Shown here: one piece after another, positions 37,440 to 47,525 of the stretch
How positions within the stretch are numbered: position 1 is the first letter of the stretch
Layout of the letters: every line of letters begins with the position of its first letter
NCBI GenBank assembly: GCA_031292275.1
Contig: JARLHL010000061.1
Span: 1-64,000, forward strand
Reading direction: 5' to 3'
DNA: 64,000 nucleotides
Source of the DNA: Desulfocapsaceae bacterium
Lineage (GTDB): Bacteria > Desulfobacterota > Desulfobulbia > Desulfobulbales > Desulfocapsaceae
Notes under the pieces: model-generated
Databases searched by the model: none
Told to the model about the DNA's origin: nothing
The model's input: only the letters and a program-made list of their open reading frames with translations
Made by a program: the position numbers and the translations under genes

Positions 37440-37610
37440 TTCCGCTCGGACATGAAGCAGGAACTCCGGTTCAGATGGCGGGCTCTCTGCCTTTCGAAAC
37501 ATATCTGCGATTGCATGAGGAGAACTCCTCTGACAGATCCCGCTGAAAGGCCGAAGGCTGAAATGCCGCCCCCCTTCCCTTCCATCCCGCAAATCCCCCC
37601 GGAATTAAAC

Positions 37611-37629
37611 AAAATTCTAGTAGAATTTT
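37611..37629. promoter_or_regulatory. 19-bp perfect palindrome upstream of nnr
   Basis: AAAATTCTA-G-TAGAATTTT, two 9-bp arms around one base, 110 nt before the nnr start codon. The site is followed by AT-rich sequence with TATTAT at 37641-37646, a possible -10. It looks like a binding site for a dimeric repressor; the regulator is unknown. Confidence 0.45.
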
Positions 37630-37738
37630 CGATAATGCGCTATTATGTAAAGATAAAATATATGTAATTGCCGGCCCTAACCTCGGCAAGAACCTTCATT
37701 ATCGGCTCAAAGAAACCTGTACCAGAGGAGAACAGTTC

Positions 37739-39349
37739 ATGAAATTACCAAGAGCCCATGAAATGCAAACCCTTGACAGATGCGCTATTGAGGATTTCGA
37801 CATCCCCGGCATCGTCCTGATGGAAAATGCCGGACTGGGCTCAGTACTGATGATGGAAAAGGAACTCGGCCCGGCGAAAAATCATTTCGCGGTCATCTTC
37901 ATAGGGCCTGGAAATAATGGCGGGGATGGGCTGGTTATTGGGAGGCATCTGCATCAGCGCGGCTGTGAGCCGGTCTTCTTCTTTCTTGTCAATCCCGATG
38001 AGCTGAAAGGAAGCGCCGCCACCAATCTGAACATTATCAGAAAGCTGAAACTCCCCTATCATGTGATTGCAGACATGCCTCGTGTCCAGACGATTCCGGT
38101 TCTATTCAAGCAGATGGAATCACGCGGGAAGCCCTGCTACGCCCTGATCGACGCAATCTTCGGCATCGGCCTGACCCGTCAGGTATCCGATCATTTCGCC
38201 GCCGCCATTGATCTGATCAACAGCCCGGATTTCGCCCATACCATCCCGAGGATCTCTGTGGACATCCCCTCCGGTATGGACTCGGACAGCGGCAGAATCC
38301 AGGGAAAAGGCGTCAAGGCTGATCTCACTGCGACTTTCGGGTTTGCCAAACCCGGCCAGATAATGCACGGCGGCGCCGGATTGACCGGAAAACTGCATAT
38401 CATAGACATCGGCATTCCGCCTGAGGTGTTCCGGAAGGTGCCTGTACCAACCGAGCTGATCTCAGAAGATATGGCCGCACATTGGCTCAGGCAACTCACC
38501 CGCGACAAATCCTCTCATAAGGGGACCCATGGTCATCTGCTCATTCTCGCCGGGTCCATCGGTAAGACGGGAGCGGCCATTCTCAGCGCCAGAGGTGCAT
38601 TGCGAAGCGGCTGCGGTCTGGTCAGCCTCTGTGTCCCGTACGATCTCAACCCCATCTTTGAGGCCAGTCTTATTGAAGCGATGACCATTCCCCTGCCCAC
38701 CTCCTCGTCTATCCTCAATATGAGTGATCTGCCGGTTATCGAGAAACAACTGCGGGAAAAAGAAGCTGTTGTCCTCGGCCCCGGTCTGGGTACCGATCCA
38801 AGGACCGCAGACCTGGTGCTCCACCTCTACAACACCGTGCCCCAACCCATGGTGATCGATGCGGACGCCCTCAATGTCATGGCCGCCAACAGACACCTGT
38901 TACAAAATCCCGCCGGGCCGCGAATCCTGACCCCACACCCCGGCGAACTGGCACGCCTCATTGACTCCACAACCAGCGAGATCCAAAACGATCGTCTGCA
39001 GGCGGCCAGGACCGCATCCGATATCTATAATCACGATACTGGCGGGAATGTCATTATTGTCCTGAAGGGAGATGGAACCATAGTGGTTTCAAGTGATGGC
39101 AATGCCATGATAAATATTACCGGCAATCCCGGAATGGCAACGGGAGGCATGGGCGATGTCCTCAGCGGAATCATCGGCGCCCTGGTATGCCAGGGGCTTT
39201 CCTGCCAGCAGGCTGCCGGTGCCGGCGTATTTCTCCACGGCACCGCGGGTGACGGTCTTTTTGCCAAGACAGGCCATGGCTATACCGCAACGGAACTTGC
39301 CGATAATATTCCCGTAACACTGAAAAGTTATACCCAGGAGACACCATGA
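37739..39349 (+). CDS. nnr: Bifunctional NAD(P)HX epimerase/dehydratase
   Basis: A 536-residue metabolite-repair enzyme. The N-terminal YjeF_N domain (about 1-215: GPGNNGGDGLVIGRHLHQRG, DAIFGIGLTR, VDIPSGMDSD) epimerises hydrated NAD(P)H; the C-terminal domain (about 230-530: GTHGHLLILAGSIGKTGAAI, GPGLGTDPRT, VIDADALN, LTPHPGELARL, GNPGMATGGMGDVLSGIIGAL) dehydrates it using ADP or ATP. Length is normal for the fused form. The start has GAGGAGAACAG before ATG. Its last codons overlap the next gene (ATGA). Confidence 0.95.
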   Translation: MKLPRAHEMQTLDRCAIEDFDIPGIVLMENAGLGSVLMMEKELGPAKNHFAVIFIGPGNNGGDGLVIGRHLHQRGCEPVFFFLVNPDELKGSAATNLNIIRKLKLPYHVIADMPRVQTIPVLFKQMESRGKPCYALIDAIFGIGLTRQVSDHFAAAIDLINSPDFAHTIPRISVDIPSGMDSDSGRIQGKGVKADLTATFGFAKPGQIMHGGAGLTGKLHIIDIGIPPEVFRKVPVPTELISEDMAAHWLRQLTRDKSSHKGTHGHLLILAGSIGKTGAAILSARGALRSGCGLVSLCVPYDLNPIFEASLIEAMTIPLPTSSSILNMSDLPVIEKQLREKEAVVLGPGLGTDPRTADLVLHLYNTVPQPMVIDADALNVMAANRHLLQNPAGPRILTPHPGELARLIDSTTSEIQNDRLQAARTASDIYNHDTGGNVIIVLKGDGTIVVSSDGNAMINITGNPGMATGGMGDVLSGIIGALVCQGLSCQQAAGAGVFLHGTAGDGLFAKTGHGYTATELADNIPVTLKSYTQETP

Positions 39350-39795
39350 AGACAGCAGCAGATATAATGACCGCACAGGTCATCACCGTCACCGCCGAGA
39401 CTACGGTACAGGAGCTCGCCAAGCTCCTGTCCGACAACAATATCAGTGGTGCGCCGGTAGTGGATGACGCAGGGAACCTTCTCGGGGTGGTCACCGAAAG
39501 CGACCTCATTTACCAGACGAAGAAGCTGCACATCCCCACCGTCGTCACGATCCTTGACTCAATTTTCTTCCTTGAGAATCCGGACCGGATGGAAAAGGAA
39601 ATCAAGAAAATGGCAGGAACCAGGGTCCTCGATATTTACTCACCAAGCCTGACGGTGGTCCAGCAGGACACAAGCCTTGAGGATATTGCCACCATAATGG
39701 CGGAAAAAAATATCCATACCCTGCCGGTGGTTCGGGACAAAAGACTGGTTGGGGTAATCGGGAAAAAGGACATCATCAAAACACTGATCCCTTAA
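39346..39795 (+). CDS. Tandem CBS-domain protein
   Basis: A 149-residue protein made of two CBS motifs (MKTAADIMTAQVITVTAETT at the start, with SGAPVVDDAGNLLGVVTESDL; and LDIYSPSLTVVQQDTSLED, with HTLPVVRDKRLVGVIGKKDI). CBS pairs bind adenine nucleotides and act as energy or ionic sensors. It overlaps the nnr stop codon by ATGA, so it is translationally coupled to nnr. No effector domain is present and its partner is unknown. Confidence 0.92.
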   Translation: MKTAADIMTAQVITVTAETTVQELAKLLSDNNISGAPVVDDAGNLLGVVTESDLIYQTKKLHIPTVVTILDSIFFLENPDRMEKEIKKMAGTRVLDIYSPSLTVVQQDTSLEDIATIMAEKNIHTLPVVRDKRLVGVIGKKDIIKTLIP

Positions 39796-39796
39796 G

Positions 39797-40510
39797 CTAC
39801 CAGATGATAGCCTCAAATCCGTGGTCCGTCAGGTAATGGTTGCATCTGACGAACACATCTGATCCGAGGAAACCCCGGTGTGCCGAGAGCGGAGAGGGGT
39901 GGCTGGTCCTTAGGATCAGATGTTTTTTTTCATCGATCATCGCCGCTTTTTTTTGGGCAAAGGAACCCCAGAGCATAAAAACAATATGCTCCTTTTCCTT
40001 TGATATCGTTTCGATAATATTGTCAGTCAGGATCTGCCAGCCCAGATTGGCATGGGAATTCGGACTCTTTGCCCTAACCGTCAGACTTGCGTTGAGCAGA
40101 AGGACACCCTGCCTGGCCCAGCGGGTCAGGTCCGTCTGCAGAGATTTCTGCTCCCCGCCATAGACGCTCCTGTTGATCTCCTTGAAAATATTAAGCAGGG
40201 ATGGAGGCGTGGGGATCCCCTCACGAACGGAGAAACACAGCCCGTGGGCCTCAGCCCCCAGCCCGGGATGTTCGTTGAAATAGGGGTCCTGGCCGAGAAT
40301 CACCACCCTCAGGATGTCAAGGGAGGTGAGGCGCATGGAGTTAAAAACCATTTCCCGGGGCGGAAAGACCTTTCTGCCGCAGGAGGCCTCCCCGAAGGCC
40401 TTCCCGAGCAACTCCTTATGGTATCCTTGCCGCATCAGCGGCACCTGTTCTTCCCAGAGCATCGATTCTTCCCACCCGTTATATATCCACCACTGTACAA
40501 ACCGCCCCAC
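39797..40510 (-). CDS. ung: Uracil-DNA glycosylase (family 1)
   Basis: A 237-residue enzyme that removes uracil from DNA. Motif A is VILGQDPYFNEHPGLGAEAHG, where the catalytic Asp follows GQ; the usual GQDPYH becomes GQDPYF with a short insertion. Motif B is HPSPLSAHRGF near the C terminus, and LLLNASLTVR lies in the centre. Length is slightly above E. coli Ung (229). It converges on the CBS gene with one base between stop codons. Confidence 0.92.
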   Translation of the reverse strand: MGRFVQWWIYNGWEESMLWEEQVPLMRQGYHKELLGKAFGEASCGRKVFPPREMVFNSMRLTSLDILRVVILGQDPYFNEHPGLGAEAHGLCFSVREGIPTPPSLLNIFKEINRSVYGGEQKSLQTDLTRWARQGVLLLNASLTVRAKSPNSHANLGWQILTDNIIETISKEKEHIVFMLWGSFAQKKAAMIDEKKHLILRTSHPSPLSAHRGFLGSDVFVRCNHYLTDHGFEAIIW

Positions 40511-40554
40511 CGCCTCCCCGCAATATCACAGGGAGAATGCAGCTTCATATCAAC

Positions 40555-40653
40555 CAGGACGGCTGGACCATACCGGCCAGCCTCAACAGTCTCTTAAAAC
40601 TCGTCACACAGGCATGACAAGACCGCTACTCAATCAAGGCCTTCATATAAATT
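40555..40653 (+). repeat. Dispersed intergenic repeat, copy 10
   Basis: Rightward, with an intact first hairpin GGCTGG/CCAGCC (CTGGACCATACCGGCCAG inside) and a 58-bp module with weak arms ending CTTCATATAAA. It lies between ung and nadD, both leftward, and its distal end covers the nadD stop codon. Confidence 0.7.
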
Positions 40654-41277
40654 ATTTTCTTCGATGTAGTCAATGACTTCTTCCGGGACCAAGCCGTGCA
40701 GGGAAAGTCCCCGCCTGATGGCCTCGCGGACAGCAGATGAAGAGATATCGTCCGTTGCCTCGGAGAGATAGTGCATCTCCATATCTGCCGACGGATAGAG
40801 CCATATCCCGTCTTTTGGAACATAGCCCAGGGATAGGGCGAGGGCTTCAAAGGCATCAAACGAGCATCCGCTCCTCCCTGCAACGATGAAGTTTGTCCGC
40901 ATCAGAAGTTCCCGGTAGGATTTCCAGGTGTCGATTTCCAAAAATGCATCCACACCGAGAATAAAATAGAATTCACCGCCATGGGGGCATTTCCGGGCAA
41001 GGCAGGCCAGGGTATCGATAGTGTAGGAGGGCGAGGGCAAGTCGCCCTCGAGGGTGGTCAGCTGCAAGACCGGCCGGTGGGCAAGGACCAGCCTGAGCAT
41101 ATTGACCCTGTGCTGAAAACCGGCAATCCTGCGGTCGGTCTTATGCGGAGGATTTGCGGCCGGAATAAAAAGAATCCTGTCGAGACAGCATTGGCTCATT
41201 GCTATCTCGGCAAGTTGCAGGTGGCCGAAATGCAGGGGATCAAATGTCCCGCCCAACAGCCCGATACGTTTTTTCAA
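40630..41277 (-). CDS. nadD: Nicotinate-nucleotide adenylyltransferase
   Basis: A 215-residue enzyme that adenylylates nicotinate mononucleotide in NAD synthesis. The nucleotidyltransferase motif is GLLGGTFDPLHFGHLQLAE (HxGH) at residues 6-24; the second motif (SSSAVREAIRRG) is near residue 185. Its ATG overlaps the proA stop codon (ATGA), so it is coupled to proA, last gene of the rplU-rpmA-obgE-proB-proA-nadD series. rsfS, a common next gene, is absent; a dispersed repeat overlaps the stop codon instead. Confidence 0.96.
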   Translation of the reverse strand: MKKRIGLLGGTFDPLHFGHLQLAEIAMSQCCLDRILFIPAANPPHKTDRRIAGFQHRVNMLRLVLAHRPVLQLTTLEGDLPSPSYTIDTLACLARKCPHGGEFYFILGVDAFLEIDTWKSYRELLMRTNFIVAGRSGCSFDAFEALALSLGYVPKDGIWLYPSADMEMHYLSEATDDISSSAVREAIRRGLSLHGLVPEEVIDYIEENNLYEGLD

Positions 41278-42539
41278 CGGCGAACCTGGCCTTGACCGTA
41301 AACTACGAACTTGCGGGTGGTCAATTCCTCAAGCCCCATGGGGCCATAGGCATGCAGCTTGGTCGTACTGATGCCGATCTCGGCGCCCAGGCCCAGCTCT
41401 CCGCCGTCATTAAATCGTGTGGAGGCATTGATCATCACCGCCGAAGCATCAATCTCATTAATGAAACGCTGGGCAGTGCTGTAGTTTTCGGTGATGATGG
41501 ATTCGGTATGCCGAGACCCATACTGTTCGATGTAGGCCTTGGCCTCATCGAAACCCGAAACGGTCTTTACACAGAGGGTCAGCTCAAGGAACTCCCGGCC
41601 CCAATCGCTCTCTGCCGCAGGCTGTATGTCACCGGAATGACTAACACTGAGCGGACATCCCAACATCTTCACTCCTGCCTGCCGCAGCTGTTTGGCGATG
41701 ACCGGTATAAATTTCTCTGCAATATCCCTATGTACCAGGATCCCCTCCAGGGCATTGCACACACCTGGACGCTGGGTCTTGGCATTGAGAATAATCGGAA
41801 TCGCCTTATCCAGATCCCCGTCTCTGTCGACATAGATATGGCAGACCCCTTTATAGTGTTTTAAGACCGGGATCTTTGAGTTTTCCGAGACAAACCGTAT
41901 CAGGCCCTCACCCCCGCGCGGAATGACGAGATCAATGGTGTCCTCCTGGGCAAGCAGGATGGTGACGGCCTGCCTGTCGGTGACCGGCACGACCTGGATT
42001 GCGTCAGGAGCAATCCCCTCGCTCTGCAAGGAATCTTGCAAGACCTGAGCCAAAGCCCTGTTCGAGTGGATGGCCTCCGAACCGCCGCGCAACAGCACGG
42101 CATTCCCGGTCTTCAGGCACAGAGCGGCGGCGTCGACGGTAACATTCGGACGCGACTCATAAATCATGGCGATCACGCCCAGGGGCACGCGCATGCGTCC
42201 GACCAGCAGACCGTTGGGACGCCGGTTCATCCGCGAGATTTCACCAACCGGGTCAGGCAGCTCTGCTACGGCATGCAAGCCGGCAATCATCGACTGGATC
42301 ACCGTATCGGAGAGGGCCAGCCGATCCAGCATTGCACTGCTGAGACCTCTTTCCTTTCCGGAATCAAGGTCCCGTTGATTCTCCCGCTGGATAAATTCCT
42401 TTTTTTCTCCAATGTTTTTGGCAATGGCCAACAGAACGGCATTTTTGGCCTCCGTGGACAGGACCCCAAGAGTCCTTGACGCAATCCGGGCCTTCTGGGC
42501 CATGGAGGTAATCAGATCTTGAATTTCGGAATATTGCAT
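41274..42539 (-). CDS. proA: Gamma-glutamyl phosphate reductase
   Basis: A 421-residue NADPH-dependent reductase of proline synthesis, converting glutamyl-5-phosphate to glutamate semialdehyde. The aldehyde-dehydrogenase-like fold has the catalytic Cys in AKTQRPGVCNALEGILVH, with NVTVDAAALCLKTGNAVLLRGG and LVIPRGGEGLIRFV upstream. Length is normal. It lies about 115 nt after proB and overlaps nadD. Confidence 0.97.
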   Translation of the reverse strand: MQYSEIQDLITSMAQKARIASRTLGVLSTEAKNAVLLAIAKNIGEKKEFIQRENQRDLDSGKERGLSSAMLDRLALSDTVIQSMIAGLHAVAELPDPVGEISRMNRRPNGLLVGRMRVPLGVIAMIYESRPNVTVDAAALCLKTGNAVLLRGGSEAIHSNRALAQVLQDSLQSEGIAPDAIQVVPVTDRQAVTILLAQEDTIDLVIPRGGEGLIRFVSENSKIPVLKHYKGVCHIYVDRDGDLDKAIPIILNAKTQRPGVCNALEGILVHRDIAEKFIPVIAKQLRQAGVKMLGCPLSVSHSGDIQPAAESDWGREFLELTLCVKTVSGFDEAKAYIEQYGSRHTESIITENYSTAQRFINEIDASAVMINASTRFNDGGELGLGAEIGISTTKLHAYGPMGLEELTTRKFVVYGQGQVRR

Positions 42540-42655
42540 CGTTCTCTCTCTTGTTTTTCAGCAGTGAAGTTATTTACAAGCACTGCAAAAATATAGAAAA
42601 ACCGCAGACATTGCCGGCCATTTTCGTTTTTACTCCTGCGCCCCGACTGGAGATC

Positions 42656-43813
42656 TTACATGAGCACAAGATTATCACGATGTATGACTTCGTCACTGTC
42701 CTTGAAGCCCAATACCTCAAAAATGTCTGCTGAATGTAATCTTTTGATCTTCTTGATATGATCAGAACAGTAATTTGTCAGGCCGACGGCAATGCATTCA
42801 TCGTTCTCGTTCAGGCATTGAATGGACTCCCCGACCCCGAATTCCCCCCTGACCTCCAGAATCCCTGAGGGAAGCAGGCTCTTCCCATGCCCGCTGATAG
42901 CCATTTGAGCCCCAGCGTCGATGACGACAACCCCCTTGGATTTCAGTACATTGGCTATCCAGTGTTTCCGACTTTGCATCTTTTCCCGACTGGGGAGGAA
43001 GAAGGTCCCGACCATCTCACCGCTAAAGAGCTTCTGCAGGACATATTTTTCCCGGCCAGGTCCGATAAACGAACTGCCTCCTCCCGAGGCGACAATCCTG
43101 GCTGCCCGAATCTTACTCTGCATTCCGCCGGTTCCAAGCGCACTCTTGACGTTGCCGACCATGGACTCCACCTCCGGGGTGATTTCCGCCACCGTGTAGA
43201 TGGGTCTTGCCTCCGGATCCGTAAGAGGATTTCCGCTATACAGTCCCTTGACGTCGGTGAGGCAGATCAACATGTCCGCTTCAATCAGATTAGTGATCAA
43301 AGCGGCCAGATTGTCGTTATCACCAAATCGCAACTCCTCCACGGAAACCGTGTCGTTCTCGTTGATAATCGGAATAACGCCAAAACGGAACAGGGTCAAA
43401 AGGGTATTGCGGACATTGAGATAACGGTCGCGATCGGCAAGATCGGAATGGGTGAGCAGGATCTGAGCGATATTCTTGCCGTAAACGGAGAAAGAGGTGT
43501 CATAGACATGCATCAGGGTGGACTGACCGACGGCAGCAAGAGCCTGTTTCTCCTTGAGGTCAACCTTCACAGAGGCATCGACCGCCAGTTTTTTGCGCCC
43601 TGCCGCGACCGCACCTGACGAGACGAGGATGACCTCCCTGCCGCTGCTGTGCAGAAAGGCGATTTCCCGACTCAGGTTGTCAACGACCTCCAGATTCATG
43701 CCCTTGTCACCGGTCAGCACCGCACTGCCAACTTTGACTACAATGCGTCTGGCCTTATCAAATAAGGTCTGGCGCCAATAGAGACCGTCATCTTTATTAA
43801 CTTGGAATGTCAT
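42656..43813 (-). CDS. proB: Glutamate 5-kinase with PUA domain
   Basis: A 385-residue kinase that phosphorylates glutamate, the regulated first step of proline synthesis. The amino-acid kinase domain shows IVVKVGSAVLTGD, LVSSGAVAAGRKKL, PIINENDTVSVEEL and GTGGMQSKIRAARIV; a PUA domain occupies the last ~80 residues. Feedback inhibition by proline is usual in this family. It lies between obgE and proA on the same strand. Confidence 0.96.
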   Translation of the reverse strand: MTFQVNKDDGLYWRQTLFDKARRIVVKVGSAVLTGDKGMNLEVVDNLSREIAFLHSSGREVILVSSGAVAAGRKKLAVDASVKVDLKEKQALAAVGQSTLMHVYDTSFSVYGKNIAQILLTHSDLADRDRYLNVRNTLLTLFRFGVIPIINENDTVSVEELRFGDNDNLAALITNLIEADMLICLTDVKGLYSGNPLTDPEARPIYTVAEITPEVESMVGNVKSALGTGGMQSKIRAARIVASGGGSSFIGPGREKYVLQKLFSGEMVGTFFLPSREKMQSRKHWIANVLKSKGVVVIDAGAQMAISGHGKSLLPSGILEVRGEFGVGESIQCLNENDECIAVGLTNYCSDHIKKIKRLHSADIFEVLGFKDSDEVIHRDNLVLM

Positions 43814-43854
43814 AGCAAGAAGATATGTTCAACTCATCTGCAGAAGATGTTCCG

Positions 43855-44919
<1,065 letters not shown>

Positions 44920-44956
44920 CTACCCAGGGATGTGCCCGCATAAGCGAGCCCCCTAT

Positions 44957-44998
44957 AAAAAAACTCGACCACCAAAAAACCATTGATGATCGAGTTTT
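44957..44998 (-). terminator. Terminator or attenuator between rpmA and obgE
   Basis: Stem of about 15 bp including two G-U pairs (AAAACTCGATCATCA against TGGTGGTCGAGTTTT on the minus strand), followed by a T run. It lies after rpmA and before obgE. It may end much of the ribosomal-protein transcription and lower expression of the downstream obgE-proB-proA-nadD part. Confidence 0.8.
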
Positions 44999-45061
44999 AT
45001 GTCCTGTTATCGAATCTGCCCTTTCCGGCATCAATTCCAGGTAATATCTGTTCAGCGTAAA

Positions 45062-45319
45062 TCAGTCAGCAGGATACACGCTTACCCGTTTTCTTTCTTT
45101 GCCGAACTCTTCGTATTTCACTATACCATCAACCTTCGCAAACAGCGTATAATCACGTCCGCAACCGACATTGGTACCAGGATGAATCTTAGTTCCCAGC
45201 TGACGAATAAGGATGCTCCCAGCCGTTACGGACTCGCCGCTGAACCGTTTCACCCCCCGTCTCTGCCCTTTACTATCACGGCCATTTCTTGAGCTGCCGC
45301 CTGCCTTCTTATGTGCCAT
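45062..45319 (-). CDS. rpmA: 50S ribosomal protein L27
   Basis: An 85-residue protein beginning [20 protein letters not shown], the conserved flexible N terminus that reaches the peptidyl-transferase centre, with [17 protein letters not shown] and [16 protein letters not shown] following. It lies 77 nt after rplU, in the standard L21-L27 order. Confidence 0.98.
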   Translation of the reverse strand: MAHKKAGGSSRNGRDSKGQRRGVKRFSGESVTAGSILIRQLGTKIHPGTNVGCGRDYTLFAKVDGIVKYEEFGKERKRVSVYPAD

Positions 45320-45396
45320 TGTCTTACTCCTTCACTCCTGAGCACGGGGACACCATTGCGCTCAATCTAATATTCCAGTCTTTATATCTAACGAAA

Positions 45397-45708
45397 TCAA
45401 GCCATAATCTCTTGTATTTTCAAAGCAGTATATGACTGTCTATGGCCGTTTTTCAACCGATAACCTTTTCTTCGCTTCTTTTTGAAAATGATGACCTTCT
45501 TTGCTCGCCCCTGCTCGGCAATGGTGGCAACGACCTTTGCATTCGCTACTAATGGCTGCCCGATAGTGACATTTCCTTCGTCTGCTACCAGCAATACATC
45601 ATTGAGTTCAACGGTATCACCAACATTCCCGTTCAACTTCTCAACTCGTAATTGATCGCCACTGGTAACCTGGTACTGTTTCCCTCCAGTACGAACTATA
45701 GCATACAT
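45397..45708 (-). CDS. rplU: 50S ribosomal protein L21
   Basis: A 103-residue protein with MYAIVRTGGKQYQVTSGDQL at the N terminus and the basic KKVIIFKKKRRKGYRLKNGHRQ segment, both diagnostic of L21, ending with the usual lysine-poor tail IQEIMA. It is the first gene of the operon. A dispersed repeat copy lies 42 nt upstream, and a possible -35 TTGACA is at 45902-45907 on the minus strand, with TATAAA 22 nt further (poor spacing). Confidence 0.98.
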   Translation of the reverse strand: MYAIVRTGGKQYQVTSGDQLRVEKLNGNVGDTVELNDVLLVADEGNVTIGQPLVANAKVVATIAEQGRAKKVIIFKKKRRKGYRLKNGHRQSYTALKIQEIMA

Positions 45709-45750
45709 TATATAAACCTCTTTTCTTGGAATCTAATTAATGTCTCTGCA

Positions 45751-45855
45751 ATTTACATGAAAGCTCCGCAATACTGCGCTCCTGCGAGAGTAAAGAAAAA
45801 AACTTTCATGCTTCATTGTGGCTGACCAATCTGGTCCAGTCATACCGGATGGCAG
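45751..45855 (-). repeat. Dispersed intergenic repeat, copy 11 (upstream of rplU)
   Basis: Leftward, with the first hairpin GACCA/TGGTC and a 58-bp module from ATGAAAGTTT to GAGCTTTCATGTAAA; the changed arm base is kept paired as G-U. The frame begun at its ATG closes at the TAA after 18 codons (MKVFFFTLAG...). It is 42 nt from the rplU start codon. Confidence 0.8.
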
Positions 45856-45950
45856 AATTTTCACTCATCGAACTTTATAACTGACACTTTATTCAGGAAA
45901 TTGTCAACGTTTTTCGCCTGAGACTCCCCGAAATTATCACTTCAAAAATA

Positions 45951-46007
45951 AAAAAACGGAAATTTTACCAACCGCCCCCCCCCGAACCGGCTGTAAAATT
46001 TCCGTTT
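45951..46007 (-). terminator. Terminator after the AP2-like gene
   Basis: A 14-15 bp stem (AAACGGAAATTTTAC and complement), continued by a second GC-rich stem, then a T run on the minus strand. The loop region contains nine consecutive C (plus strand), an unusual homopolymer that may vary between strains or be a sequencing weak spot. Confidence 0.85.
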
Positions 46008-46089
46008 GCTGCTCCCCGAGCCCTGAAGAAGGTGTTCCCCCTACCGTCCTCTTCATGACCCTGAAAATCGGAATTATGCCATTATGGAA

Positions 46090-46536
46090 CTACGCGACAT
46101 ATCCAAGTCTTGCGTTTTCTCTCTCACGCCGAATGGAGCAAGCCCTGGAAAACGCATTTTTCTTGCCATGTTTGGCAATGGATACAGAAGTTTTCCCCTG
46201 CTTCCCTTGATCTGTGACCCAACTGACCTCGTACCGATTCAGCTTTTCGTTCAGGCGAACTCCGACAACGCCGGTCCCGGAATTGCTCACCGTCACCATG
46301 TGCTTATTGGTACGAACCTTACCCAATTTCTTTTCAATCTTATCTCTCCAGGAAATTGCAGAAAGAAGACTGGAATATCTCCCGCCGCATTTTCGGTCAG
46401 AAAAGAATTTTGAGTGTGTTTTCCCAAGAAATCGCACCCGGACATACCAACCATGGGTCCTCTTGGTTTCCTGGTCGATCCGTGCAATGTCCTTGTGTTT
46501 TTCCAAAAGGAATTTTTGTTTTTTCTCGTCTTCCAT
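46090..46536 (-). CDS. Small AP2-like domain protein (putative DNA-binding)
   Basis: A 148-residue basic protein with two similar halves, each resembling a half or whole AP2/ERF fold (three strands and a helix): one has GWYVRVRFLGKTHSKFFSD and then SAISWRDKIEKKLG; the other has GVVGVRLNEKLNRYEVSWV and then AFSRACSIRRERENA. AP2 domains are known as plant and phage DNA-binding modules and also occur in bacteria, often in mobile elements; here no integrase or phage gene is near. The ATG at 46536 has AAGGA 6 nt upstream; a TTG at 46542 is less likely. It ends in its own terminator. The assignment is by eye and moderate. Confidence 0.6.
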   Translation of the reverse strand: MEDEKKQKFLLEKHKDIARIDQETKRTHGWYVRVRFLGKTHSKFFSDRKCGGRYSSLLSAISWRDKIEKKLGKVRTNKHMVTVSNSGTGVVGVRLNEKLNRYEVSWVTDQGKQGKTSVSIAKHGKKNAFSRACSIRRERENARLGYVA

Positions 46537-47120
46537 TGCCAATCCTTCTTTTTGGTTAATCTTGATTTTCCCAAATTCCTTTTAATAAGGAATTCTATCC
46601 AGCCTTTTCATCCCCTCTCCTGCATGCATTTTTCCCAGGACAGCATGAAAAAACCAACCTACGCTACTTATTTGGTCAGGACAAATATGTCAATATTTTT
46701 TATCTCACAAATAGGCAGAACCGCATCAACTCACTGCATTCACCAAAGAATACGAATCAAAATCACTTAAGACCTATTCTTATAAGCGCCCAAAATCAAG
46801 AAAACCAAATCTGCCGATCCGCCTCTTGCGTAAAGTCATCAGCAGAAGCAATTCAATTCTAAAAGCTCATTGAAATCTTCTCCCACACCGTGCTATTTTC
46901 TCCGCAAACATGTGATATATTTTCCTGTCTTTGCAATCAACGGAACCGGAAAAATTTTTGCAGCTCCGACTCTTCGCCTCTGTTATCATCTCTGTCGGAA
47001 ACGCCCTTTTATCTTAGGAAGTAAGCCTCATAAAACTTTTGCGATAAAACTGTATCGCTTGGTTATAAAGTAACGCATTTTTCATCAATTTCAATTTTTT
47101 TCTAACAAAAGAGTTTTTTT
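46537..47120. other. Divergent region between the AP2-like gene and mazG
   Basis: About 580 AT-rich bases with no supported gene, tRNA or repeat copy. A weak promoter for mazG is possible at about 47039-47070: TTGCGA, about 19 nt, TATAAA. A small inverted repeat (GCGATA/TATCGC) lies inside it. Confidence 0.4.
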
Positions 47121-47525
47121 ATGCCAAATACGGAAGCTGCTTTTCAAAAACTTGTCAATATTGTCAAAACACTACGCGGAGAGAACGGCTGTCCGTGGGA
47201 CAAAAAACAGTCTGCCGCCTCACTGTCAAACTATCTTCGGGAAGAAATGGATGAATTATTACAGGCTATTGCAAATAATGATATCGAGAATCTATGCGAA
47301 GAAGCAGGCGATGTAATGTTCCTGATAGTCATGCTGGCCCAGATCAACGCTGAAAACAAACTTTTCGACCTCGCCGACGTCCTGCATTCAATTAATGAGA
47401 AAATGGTTCGCCGTCACCCCCACGTCTTTGCAGGCACACCGGTAACGGATGAAGACGGCCTGCGAAGACAGTGGCAATCAATAAAGGCCGAAGAAAAATC
47501 AAAAAAGAAATTGACATTCCTCTAG
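47121..47525 (+). CDS. mazG: MazG-family nucleotide pyrophosphohydrolase (single domain)
   Basis: A 134-residue all-alpha NTP pyrophosphatase domain. The start FQKLVNIVKTLRGENGCPWDKKQ is characteristic of MazG, followed by the metal-binding ExxE and ExxD motifs in EEMDELLQAI and EEAGDVMFLIVML. E. coli MazG has two such domains (263 residues); this is the single-domain type. It would hydrolyse NTPs, possibly damaged ones or (p)ppGpp-related pools. The rpsF promoter overlaps its last codons. Confidence 0.92.
   Translation: MPNTEAAFQKLVNIVKTLRGENGCPWDKKQSAASLSNYLREEMDELLQAIANNDIENLCEEAGDVMFLIVMLAQINAENKLFDLADVLHSINEKMVRRHPHVFAGTPVTDEDGLRRQWQSIKAEEKSKKKLTFL

Larger units (their letters stand above)
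45709..46089. other. Upstream region of rplU
   Basis: About 380 bases with no gene. From right to left it holds a terminator for the AP2-like gene (45951-46007), a TTGACA on the minus strand at 45902-45907, TATAAA at 45874-45879, and a dispersed repeat copy (45751-45855). The first promoter element pair is badly spaced and remains uncertain. Confidence 0.5.
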
